Shown: positions 1 to 10,700 of the stretch, piece after piece
How the letters are laid out: the number at the start of each line of letters is the position of its first letter
How positions within the stretch are numbered: position 1 is the first letter of the stretch
Assembly (NCBI GenBank): GCA_033964015.1
Contig: CM066925.1
Coordinates: 13,562,204 to 13,626,203, forward strand
DNA from: Scolanthus callimorphus
Lineage: Eukaryota > Cnidaria > Anthozoa > Actiniaria > Edwardsiidae
DNA: 64,000 nucleotides
Direction: 5' to 3'
Notes under the pieces: model-generated
The model's database searches: none
What the model saw: only the letters and a program-made list of their open reading frames with translations
Told to the model about the DNA's origin: nothing
Made by a program: the position numbers and the translations under genes

Positions 1-623
1 TGGAATTTTGGGTGTATCTCTATATGATGATAACCGCTTTTAAGATCAAACGAAACCATGTAGGCATTCTTGTGGAAATAAGTACGTGCAATTTTCCAAT
101 CTTCATACTTCAATTTGTATTTAATAAGATGCTTGTTGACAATGCGCAAATCGAGGATCAGTCTCTTTTTGCCATTAGGCTGTACTGAAACAGACAATGG
201 GTTTACGACATGTGGCGGCGAAGATACCTCTAAGACACGCCCTGAATTTAACAGTTCCATAATCGAGTCTAACACGAATTCAGTATTATCCAAAGAGGAT
301 CTATTGTTTTTACTGAAACTACGCGCGGGAAGCACCTCGAACGGTAATTGATAACCGTGCTCGATAATATTTAATACAAACTCTGAAGTGCCAATAGAGC
401 GCCAAATTTCAATGTTCCTTCTTAGATTCCCTTTCACTTGAATATTTTTCGCATTAGACAAATGTTCATATTCGTATGGTACCTCATAGAAATCTTGGTC
501 GTCATATAATTCTTCATTTAGCTGGCTTGTCGAGGAGAGCCCTTCCTCTTCCTGTAGGACTAGAAGCTCGGGGTACGCTTGAATATGGGAAACCGGAGCG
601 ATTAAGGGTTGTGTAACCTGCAT
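1..623 (-). CDS. Reverse transcriptase N-terminal fragment (retroelement pol), partial
   Basis: This frame can start at the ATG at 623 (MQVTQPLIAPV). It overlaps the gag end (514) in the +1 frame and is open to the window edge. It encodes WRSIGTSEFVLNIIEHGYQLPF, a run of conserved RT residues (SSPPHVVNPLSV, KKRLILDLRIVNKHL) and the motif-A aspartate in FDLKSGYHHIEIHP. The catalytic YxDD box lies beyond the window. No stop codon interrupts the visible part. Confidence 0.7.
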   Translation of the reverse strand, partial: MQVTQPLIAPVSHIQAYPELLVLQEEEGLSSTSQLNEELYDDQDFYEVPYEYEHLSNAKNIQVKGNLRRNIEIWRSIGTSEFVLNIIEHGYQLPFEVLPARSFSKNNRSSLDNTEFVLDSIMELLNSGRVLEVSSPPHVVNPLSVSVQPNGKKRLILDLRIVNKHLIKYKLKYEDWKIARTYFHKNAYMVSFDLKSGYHHIEIHPKF

Positions 624-1714
624 AGGATTGGTTGGTCGACCATGCAAAAGGACAGTCCTTGATCCAGTGCCCGAGGCGGGAGCATCTGAAGCACCTGTTT
701 GCACTAAAGTCTGCAGAGCGGCCTGTGAAGATCAACGAAAATACATACATTTTCGAGTGTTAGAAAATACTAAAATACAATGACTCTAGGGTGGGCGGGT
801 GGGTAATTAAACCTCCAGCAATAACGGTCACAGAGAAATGCGAGAGAGAGAACGAACAATAATCTCTGATAAGATTATATAGATCTGAGAGCCAATCAGA
901 AGTTGCTAACAGTTCTGGAGGGAATTGTCTAAGACAATGTTAGCTGATAATCACTTGAATACCAGCGGAAAATACATTTACGTTCTAATTCGCTACGCTC
1001 AAACGAACGTAAAATATTTTGCACTTAAATGCAAAATGAACGACAAACAACAGTGTTTATATGGTTGGATACTCAGGCATCCAAAGTGACAAGAGACATA
1101 ACAAAGTATAATTAAGAACATTTAATAGTCTTACCACGAAAAAGCTGATTAGCAGGAGAATTAGTGTCAAGCTTAGGTCTCTTGTCGCGTTTGACCCGTT
1201 CCGCTTTTCGTTTTTGGACGACATTCTTTGCCTTACGCAGACGCTTTTCATCCTCAGAGTTCGAAGCCAAGTCATCGGACTCATACTCCTCAACGACAGC
1301 CCAACCGTCTTTAGACCTATCTGCTATTTTTATAAGTTTCTGTCTTTTCTTAACAACGTCCTGTGCTTCACGCACAAGCGAATGCACTTTGCTGGGGTTA
1401 TCGCGGTTTTCGTCTATGTTAGAAAGCAGGGAACTTACTTCAGCATTAAACTCAAACTGTTTTTTGTTACCCTTGTGGCTGAGTTTCTCTATTTGCTTCT
1501 GGATTTCTGTCTTGGAAGTGAGTTGGCGGCCTTTCGCTTCGAGCTGGCTATCGAGAAAACCCTTGAACATGGAAAACACTTGTTCCACTAGCTGAGGCTG
1601 GACCTGGGGTTGCACCGTAGGTTCGCCGACTTGAGACTGTGTTGAGGTTCCACCGCTTTGCTGAGAATGTCCCGCGGTGAATAATCGCTCGTCTTGATCG
1701 TCTTTGTCCGACAT
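514..1714 (-). CDS. Gag-like nucleocapsid protein of the retroelement, two exons
   Basis: Exon 1 is 1714-1135 and starts MSDKDDQDERLF; exon 2 is 722-514. The donor reads G|GTAAGA at 1134 and the acceptor TTCACAG at 723. Joining them keeps the frame (LFRG then RSADFSANRC) and brings in a CCHC zinc knuckle with C-x2-C-x4-H-x4-C spacing (CFRCSRLGHWIKDC), which unspliced exon 1 lacks. The N-terminal half is Gln/Ser-rich and the middle is a charged, probably helical segment, as expected of a structural nucleic-acid-binding protein. The 412-bp intron contains the second copy of the 172-bp repeat. Splicing is inferred from frame, splice signals and the knuckle; there is no transcript evidence. Confidence 0.6.
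808..979 (-). repeat. 172-bp direct repeat, copy inside the gag intron
   Basis: Identical base for base to 1738-1909 as far as I can compare by eye. On the minus strand it has an inverted CCAAT context (GATTGGCTC), a TATA-like TATATAAT at 881-874, then a CT-rich stretch, so it looks like a promoter module. It also holds a small palindrome, ATTGTCTAAGACAAT. Confidence 0.85.
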
Positions 1715-1737
1715 CTGTCACCTGTGAAAACCAAAAG

Positions 1738-1909
1738 TAAACCTCCAGCAATAACGGTCACAGAGAAATGCGAGAGAGAGAACGAACAATAATCTCTGAT
1801 AAGATTATATAGATCTGAGAGCCAATCAGAAGTTGCTAACAGTTCTGGAGGGAATTGTCTAAGACAATGTTAGCTGATAATCACTTGAATACCAGCGGAA
1901 AATACATTT
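1738..1909 (-). repeat. 172-bp direct repeat, copy upstream of gag (likely element 5' end and promoter)
   Basis: Second copy of the 808-979 repeat. It ends 23 bp upstream of the gag ATG; the TATA-like box is at 1811-1804. A CACAG acceptor-like site lies between the repeat and the ATG. Confidence 0.85.
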
Positions 1910-1975
1910 TTAGTGACTAAATGGGCCAAACAGAAAACTGCGGTCACTTTGGCATACAGCCAGTTTCGTACTTGC

Positions 1976-2000
1976 ACACACACACACACACACGCACACA
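1976..2000. repeat. (CA)n microsatellite
   Basis: Interrupted CA dinucleotide run just outside the retroelement. Confidence 0.9.
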
Positions 2001-2866
2001 AATCCCTGACCGGACTTTTTCTATGAGTCTGTTTGTATACCTATTTGTTCCCATGACGCATCGCGGGCTACAACAGACAGCGCAACTAACCCCTGTCGTC
2101 TCCCGGCCCATGCTCCGCACACGAGGACTTAAAATCGGATTGTCTTATGAAGTTTCAGTTCCCTGAAAGTGTCCAAAAATGAAAAAGGCTGCAACAACGA
2201 TTCTGTTTCTTGCTCAACGACATTGCTTCCACCCTGTTGGCACTCGTTGGCTCCGAAGATCTCCTTCCTACAAAAGGTTTCCATATCAAGGTAACTTCTC
2301 AGCTATTCTTATCGTGCAGGCAGACATATAAGTATTTATTGCATTTTCCTGCATGCATACAATCGTTGTAAACTAGAGGCGACAAAGATCATGGATTTGG
2401 GAAAGCATTTTGCAGCAATAACTTACACCTTTTTCAGCCACCTTCGCTCAGCGACAGCGCTTTTCGAAAGCATACTGTACGATCGACGGGCATCGAGTTC
2501 TTTATCTTAGCTTTGTGGGAAAATTCCGTAAAAACAATCCCGCGTGACTTTCGTACCTCTTTAGAAAAGGAGATTACAAAAGAGTACATACATACAGTTT
2601 TATAAGCCACGCTGGCCCAAACAATGACAGCTACATAAAGTAAGCCAGCACTGATTTCCATTGGAGGCGTTTGTAGTGTGGCAATAAAAATATAAAAAAA
2701 TATGAAACTTTGCTTCTCAGTGCAGATCCACAGCACTAGAGGCGTCGATTACTCTCCGTAAAGCAGAAAATAGTGTTTGGTAGTATCCCCGCTTCTTGGT
2801 TTAAAATGTTGGCTCGAGAATTTGTATGCAAACACGTGTTATGCGCGACTTGCTTCAGACTGGGAT
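2001..2866. other. Intergenic, nothing recognised
   Basis: Only short overlapping ORFs without recognisable domains or splice context. I see no gene here. Confidence 0.5.
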
Positions 2867-3187
2867 TGGCTGATTGCATTTTTAAACCGCACCGGGGGCG
2901 TTGAGGACCTCCCTCCCCTGGAATTTCCACTCGTGAAACAGAGCCCCTCCCCTGGAATTTCCAACCTCATGAAGGACCCCCTCCCCTGGAATTTCCATTT
3001 TTTTCCCGGCAAAATCTATTTTGGGATAAAATGCCCCTGGAAAGTCACCTTTTTTGCCCCTCCCCCTTGGAATTTCCAGTCTCCAGACACACCCCTCCCG
3101 TGGAATTTCCAGAGTCCAATACAACCCCCCTGGAAAAATTTTCCGTAGGTCCTCAACCACAGTGCGGTTTAAAAATGCAATCAGCCA
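2867..3187. mobile_element. Inverted-repeat element with internal GGAATTTCC repeats
   Basis: The ends are inverted repeats of about 44 bp: TGGCTGATTGCATTTTTAA at 2867 matches the reverse complement of the sequence ending at 3187, and both continue through AACCGCAC to TTGAGGACCT. Between them a unit of about 30-40 bp with the core CCCCTGGAATTTCCA is repeated six to seven times. GGAATTTCC is also a consensus-like NF-kappaB (kappaB) site. No coding capacity. An ATT flanks both sides if the ends are taken as GGCTG/CAGCC. Confidence 0.7.
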
Positions 3188-3829
3188 TTATTGTCGAGAC
3201 AGGACTCTATTTTTGTGTGAAGGGCAGTTTCGATATCTGCTGAATAGGTATCAGCGGCGCATAAAATACAGCGGAAGCCACGAGTCCAAAAAGTTCTCAA
3301 GTGTCTATTGTTTAAGTTTAACCGTCATCAGTTTCTCGTCGGTATTCACAACTTTTTCAACTTCAAACTGAGGCCCCCACTGTATATGCGTCGCCGATGT
3401 CTATTCAGCAACACCGCGGCAAAACGTATTTGCCATGCGCTTAAACTCTTGTGAAATGAAAACAAAAGAACTTTTTCTCTCACAACGCAACTTAACCGTC
3501 ACAAGAATATTGTAAAGGCTACGACCAAATTTATATTTACAGAAAATGCGCTTGGACTTTTCGTGGTCACCTTCACTTGGTTACGCTATAATCGCATCGT
3601 TTTTTCTGGAAAAGAAGTTATACCGTTGACCAACTTTTAAACAAACAATTAGAATTCAAGCCAACACTTAATATAGCTGTCGTGTGCTTAGAATCAAAGT
3701 AGAGCGAGGAACTCTACTGTGAAAAAAGGATGCGTTTATAGCGTAACCAAGTTTGTTAGATAAAAGTGTGTTACACGTACTTATAGAAATCATTCTAGCA
3801 AAACACACAAGTCCTTCCTAGTTCCAGAT

Positions 3830-3835
3830 TTTATT
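3830..3835 (-). terminator. Polyadenylation signal of the cyclophilin gene
   Basis: AATAAA on the minus strand, about 140 bp past the stop codon at 3975. It is the first canonical signal downstream. Confidence 0.6.
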
Positions 3836-3974
3836 TAGCTATCACACTGCTACATTATCACCGGTGGTTGGTTTCACCTAAAGAGTTAACTTTCATTAAA
3901 AGATATGTTATCTTGAGGTGGAAAATACAAAAACATGCGGACATAAGATTGACCAAAACTAAGTCTGATGCAAT

Positions 3975-4677
3975 CTAGAGCTGCCCACAGTCTGCTATTT
4001 CAACTTTCTTGGATGTCTTTCCACTGTCGCTGCCAAGAGCCTCCATCTCTTTTAACACAGTTTTTAGGCCCTCCTTAACTTGTCCAAACACCACATGTTT
4101 GCCATCTAACCAAGTTGTTTTGGCAGTACAAAGGAAGAACTGCGAGCCGTTTGTGTTTGGTCCGGCATTGGCCATGGACAGAATACCTGAAGTTGGAAAT
4201 TACTGTGGTCACAAACTAGAAAACAAAATGTCCAGGAAGGAATACCACAGAGTGGTTTCCATAATCCCGTGAAACACACTTTACCACATTTTACTTCATT
4301 ACGCTCCAACTTCATTGCTTGCCTTTGTATTGTCTTGACTATTATTCGTTTACAGTTACCACTCTAACCAAAGCGTGAACCTTGAAACTATTGTTTAAAG
4401 AGTTGCTAGTTTTCAAACTTGGAAATCTGACATCAGAATGCTTATACAAATACGCAAATGTGTAAAATCTGGACTTCAAAATTTTTCAAATTTGTGACGT
4501 CACACTTTAGGACTCTATAATAATAGTTTAATAATTCTCTGCAATTATTGTGAATGATTAAACTATTACTATTGTTATTATTATCATCATCAGGGTTCCT
4601 ACACTTTCTGAATGACAAAATTCAGGATTTTCCAGTAAGTCTTCAGTTATTATTCCAGGAGTTTTATTGGGAAGAAA

Positions 4678-4718
<41 letters not shown>

Positions 4719-7700
4719 ACCCCAAAAAAAAAACAAAAAAAACATGATAAGTCTGGAGGTGACGTCACTGGGGCAAGTTAAAGTATAATATAGGCTTGTG
4801 GATTTAGGTAGACCACTGGCCTTTTGTTTAAACAACCATGAAACGATGTCTGTCATGATCAGGAAAAGATAATAATAATAATAATAATAATAATACTTGT
4901 AGTTTACTAGGTATACAGTCATCAATGGATGATTCCAGCTATAAGCGCACACACTATTCAGAAATGCCCAAGCTGTTTCCCACAAGTATCAGAAAGCAGT
5001 GCACGCTTTTTAACACTTTATTCAACAAATGTCCCTCATTTACCGACATGCAGCACACACAGAATTGTCCATTCTCAGGCATTATTTATTATTCACTCAT
5101 ACCTGGTCCGGTGTGCTTGAGCACGAAGTTCTCATCACGGAATTTTTCTCCGTAAATGGATTTGCCACCAGTTCCATCTCCCTGGTGAAATCACCACCCT
5201 GAAAACACAACCATCACGGCTAAGCTATGTGCACATGTTCAACTCCTAAAAAAAGATGTTTAAATCCTAAAAAAATTGCTACGGAATCTGGGATCCAGGC
5301 TTGTGGAATCAAAAATGAATGTCAATGGAGGATGTCTGAATTAACATTGTAGAACTTCCAGACAGAAATGATAACTTTCTTGCAAAATATACTAGCAAAT
5401 TCTATTTTGGGGGTGTCATCTGTTACAGCCATTCTCAGTTACACTCGGTCGCCAGGCAAAAAGATTGCAAGCGAAAATTCGTTTTTTAACTCGTGGCTGG
5501 TTGCGTAGCAACAGCCAAAGAGTTATTGTGGTGGCTCGATGTCACTCACTCACTGGATCACTCCTACGTTAGCACGATATTATCATAATTTATGCTGAAG
5601 TAATCCATCCAACGGGACCCTCGAGTTGCGGGACCATACGAGCTATCTGCGGGACATGGCGTGACTAAAACTCAACCGAACTCCCTGGTTATCTCTATAC
5701 CTTCGCCAACGGATATATAGGTCTCATTGCCACTAAATTTTTCCATGTGGGGTGTTACCTATCTTTGCAGAAAAACTGGTTTGTTTCAAATCGGTACTTT
5801 TTTAGTCATCTTAAAACCTTCGCTGTGTAAGGATTTTGATCCGTGCAAACCCAGGTGCAGGGGGTTACAAAACGTGGGAAAATGAAAAATACACTACCAA
5901 TGACGTCATTAGCGCATGCGCAAAGATCGAATTGGTTTAAAACGTTACTGTCTAGTTATTTTAAAACCTACATTTAACGAGGACTTTCATGAAGCAAAGC
6001 CAACGTACCTAGTGCAGGGTTATGAATGCAGGGGGGGGTGTAGTGCATAATCTGCACACGAAAATAGAAACCCCATTCCCCCGAGGCAACTCAACAGCAA
6101 GAAGACAATACAACGCGAGGGTCTCCTGCTTGGGGCACCAATTCATGGTAAACAAGGACTAACGACCGACCTGCTCCCCCTAAACCCTTCTGCTATACCA
6201 CAGGAAACTGAGACCTAGCAATATATAGCGGGGGAGATCTGGGTTCTAGAATGCTGCGATCACACCGCGTTCGTTCTTTTCGCAGAAATTCGACTGATTA
6301 TGATGTCTGTTTTCTCGAAATATCCAAGAATATAGAAGGAATAACCAAGTCCACACTCGTGAACTCAAAAGCGATATTATCAAGTGGATCTGATCGTGTT
6401 TGCGGTTTGGACAAAGACAGAAATACGTTAGCACCTCAGCAATATAATCTCACATCCTTTGAGTTGATTACAGCGATGCCGAAACTATTGCTTTTCCAGT
6501 CTTTTGAAAACATTTCAATCTGCACCAAGTCAGACTCCTTTGGGAGTCTGTATTGGTGGTTATGACGATGGACTGTTTTATCGCCTAAAGCTACGGATAG
6601 CATTATTAGGATCCTTGAAATCACACAGCAGAACAAAGGTAGGCGTGTCAAACATCGTATTGGATCAGCAATTTCGGGCATTTTATGGAGTATTACCATC
6701 GGGTAGCATATGAGTTGTGCCGTCAATACAAACAAATGCAAACAGATTTAACTGAATACAAGGATCATGAGCTTGGGCGCCCTGTGAAAATTACAGTGGC
6801 TTGAACATATGAATTTTATTTTCTCATGTTAAAAAACAATAATGTTACTCTTGCTGTACTTGTCAAGGTATCCTTCTTGTCTCTCGAAAATAAGACTCAT
6901 ATCTTCACGCCTCTATTTACATGTAGTATCCTCTATAAAAATTACAGTGGTACCTTTATTAAGCAGCCATCTTTGGGACCAAACCAAGTGGCCGCTAAAT
7001 GGAGGTACTTGTGGCTGCTTAGAGACCGGTCATAAATTAGAGGGGGGAGGGCTGGGACAAATACTGGGAGGGCCTCTAATTTGCATGCAGGTGAAAAAGG
7101 GAGGGTCATAATTTTTACGCAAAGGGCCGTAGCACTTATAGGGAAAAAAAACTTAAAGGGAATAGGGAAAAACTCCCATTTTTCCCCAATCAATCCTTAA
7201 AAACTCCCCATTTTGCACCCTGCATATCAAAGTTCTCCCAAACATGCAGTAATTTCACATGCTGGGCTCTAAATTTTCAGGCAAGAGAATTTCAACTTTT
7301 CCTAAAAGCTGACTACTGAGTTGTTGATATGTTGTCAATCAAAAACTTACTGCCCGTTTTCCTACATTTTTAACCCTAAATTCATGGTCTTTATGAACTT
7401 CTGCAGTTGATAGCATTTTTTGATCATGACCAGGGTCAAGTGATCATGAGAACTGCTGCCCTAGCAACAAAGTTTCTCTCCTATCTCTGTTAATTTTCAA
7501 GGTAGTTTGCATTAAAAGATGCTATATTGAAGAAATCAATGCACTGTAAAGGAAAATGTGATTTGTATTTTCAGAATAGGATGATGTTTTCTGTTCTCCA
7601 TTTTAAGTTCAGTCCCAGAAAAGACAACAATGGTGCACGTCCCTGTAAATTGGTTGTCATGGAAACATCAACCGTCAAAATGTTGCTAGTACTAGAATTA

Positions 7701-10700
7701 ACATTGATGTAAAGTTTGTTGGTGTAGCTATTTTCCTTTTTGAGATTGTGCCCAAAGCATCAAAAGCAGAAGGCAATATCGATGTATATCTGGGATTTTA
7801 ACAACAGCAAAATGCTACAAAAAGCCAAACCCAATTCAAGTCCGATTGACTAACACACTGTATTTGTTGCTCTGCTTTAAATAACACTGTATGAGAACTA
7901 AACTGTATAATTGCAAATGCCTGCATAACATATATGGCAGTTGTTGCAAAACTAAGCAATGATGTTCAGTGATATCATACAGTGTGCTTCGGACCCATTT
8001 TGAAACACTTGGACATGCTACTTTGTAGTTGATCATTCTAAGCAACAGGGAAAACATTCAGGTAGTTGTAACTCAAGCTAATACATGTGTCAAATACTGC
8101 ACAGCAATGCATTTTTGTATGTCACAAATCCAGGTGACAAAGAACTACAAAAACAGTGTGACATATGTTCCCAAAAAAATTTTGTAATGGAATTTTAAGG
8201 GGCTACATCGTTTTGGTGTCAGTCAGAGGTCAAATTTGTTTTCTCGTTGAGCACTCTGCCCCAAAATATGGGAGCCTTACACCTTTCCCCTTAAAGGTGG
8301 TTCTGGGGGGTATATCAAATTCTTTTTAAACGACTAATTTCCAAAAGATTTTTTAAAGGAAAACAGCCACAAGTTGGCCTATGGCATGCCTTTGATTTGT
8401 CAAAGTTTCCATGGCAACGCACGTGCTTTCGCCGGCTTGTCGTGCTTAGACAAGACAGAAAAACGAGTTTTCGCTTGCAAGCTTTTTTCCCAGCAACCGC
8501 GTGTAACTGAGAATGGCTGTAAGCTTTGAGAGGTGTAGGAAAACAAATTGAGTTTAGGGACAGACCATTTGATATTTGATGGGGAAGTGGCTAATTTTAT
8601 TGGGCTCAATATTTTTTTCGCTTCCAGTTTTGCTGCTCGATTTTTTTCCCCTAGAACGTGACTGTGCTCGATATTTCTTTCTTTGGTTCGAGACATCATT
8701 TAAATGATTTCGCCCTCAAAACAGCAATTGATAGATAGATAGATAGATAAACTTTATTTAGACACATGCAATTCATCAGCTAATATTAAAAATATAAACT
8801 ACATATAACTATATAACAATAAACTACTACTACTAACTACTAATAACTATAGAATATTAATTAAATAATTATAAAAACTCCTATAATTAAAATAAAGAGC
8901 TGCTTTCCGTGAATGCCGTGTATACTGCGCGTTTGATCACTTCAATAAAGTTTGATTTCATGCTCTCCTGTTATGTTAGCATTTCGCGAAATCTCAGAAT
9001 CTAGATCAGTTCGATTCGAGGGCTGACAACTGAGAAGTTTGCTTGTATACGATTTTGAAAATCTACAAGGTTTATGATATTTTTATTTCTGGGAGATGAG
9101 AATCACGCTGAAGAAATGGTGTCACTGAATAAAAACATCATACAAATTTTGAAAAATTAATCATGGCTAGTACTTACGATGTTCTAGTTTGTAAATACTA
9201 AACCACAGCACACGCTTTTTATGAGCGTGGCGCTGCTGCAATTTTGGACATATCAGTTGAAAGTAAGTAAACCTTTACTTATCGTTTTCTGAAATTATTA
9301 AAATTTTAAAACGAATATCTAAGTGTTTTAATTGCTGTAGATGGCGAACGCGCAGCACGAGCCGACCCAAAAATCCCTTTATTTATAAAGACATCAGTCC
9401 CTAAAAATGGTAAATCAGGGGAGAGTTTTAAAGTGAGTTTGCTCGAAATTATTTTTTCGCCACCAGCTTTGCTTGCACAATTTTTTTTGGGGAATCAGCC
9501 ACCCCCGCCTCCCCCCCTCCCCGCCCATCAAGTATCAAATGGTCTGTCCCTTAATTGAATCTAATGGCATTCATGTCATAAATAATCAATAAGGACAGAG
9601 ATACCAACTTTCTGCCCTAAATTGTGAGAGATGAGGTACAATATTTATAGTCTTTCTATTAAAGGGGCTCTTGACGCTTAATATTCGTCCACCGTGGACA
9701 TAAAATAAGCAAAATTATAACTGTGAAAACACAATATGTACGTTTGCCCGTAGTAATCAAAATAATCCTCCAGATTAATAGAAAAACCTTTCAAGTGTTA
9801 GACAAATGCAATTCTAGGTTGTTTTGATCTGTTATCAAGAGGATGGAATTGGATTGCGATTTGAGGAATGGCCAGCAACCATGCGAGAGCCCTTTTTAAA
9901 TGTGTGAGATTTCAACTAAATGCGGGAGAGTTGGAGATAAGACTAAACTGCAAGAGTCTCCCGCGAAATGGGAGTTGGCATCTCTGCTTTGATTTTCATA
10001 TAACATACCTGGCACATGAATCCAGGAATGATACGGTGGAATTTTGACCCTTTGAAACCAAATCCTTTCTCTCCAGTACAGAGGGCACGGAAGTTCTCTG
10101 AATTCATAGATAGAAGAAACAAATAAGCGTGAGCCGAAGTACTTGGGAATAATTAGCTTTCTTTAGACATTTTTTTGACAGTTATTTGTGATTAAGTATA
10201 AGGTTTAAATTCTAGGATGCCGGAGTTGATCAGCTACTTCATGTTAATCGCCACCTACTTTTTGCCAAATGAGCTTGAATGTGAGACACAAACAAGTTTG
10301 AACCACAAACTTTGTTAAATGCAGCCTGAAGCTTGTCTCATTGTTTGCAAAAACAAAATAAAAACACTCGTAAAAATCTCCCCACTCCATGCCTGTGTCA
10401 CAATTGGCATGGTGAGGAGACTTGATGCTTTGAAGCTACGAAATCTGCTTGTCGACCGTCAGTTTTTCTTTTGTAGCAAGCTACTAATATTTTTTAGAAT
10501 GGACTGTTCCAAAACAATAACTGTACACCCCCCTATTGAGGAAAAATGCTCTGCCCCTGTGGAAATTCCAGGCTTCTGCACAAACACTGTGCAAATTGGA
10601 AGCAACCCCTGTGGAAATTCCATGTTCTCTTGTAAACCTGTGGAAATTCCAAACTTGCAAATGACTGTCCTGTGGAAATTCCAGGGTCAAACACAGCAGC

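Larger units (their letters stand above)
1..1909 (-). mobile_element. DIRS-like retrotransposon, 5' part, cut by the window edge
   Basis: Read on the minus strand, the element runs from a promoter-like repeat (1909-1738) through a spliced gag-like gene (1714-1135 joined to 722-514) into a reverse transcriptase frame that is still open at base 1. The RT fragment has the order GRVLEVSSPPHVVNPLSV, KKRLILDLR, FDLKSGYHHIEI. I associate this with DIRS/tyrosine-recombinase retroelements, common in cnidarians; the RNase H and recombinase parts would lie outside the window. The two 172-bp repeats are identical, so the copy looks young. A Ty3-like element is the main alternative, because no integrase or recombinase is visible. 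Confidence 0.65.

Noticed and set aside
1164..1595. 143-codon plus-strand ORF
   Set aside because: Antisense shadow of the gag-like coding region.
3975..5198. Cyclophilin as a processed pseudogene
   Set aside because: Introns, splice sites and a TATA box are present and all key residues conserved; a single missing base in a homopolymer is better explained by assembly error.
6246..6741. Overlapping ORFs on both strands in the cyclophilin third intron
   Set aside because: No recognisable domain, no splice context in agreement with the host gene; likely chance.
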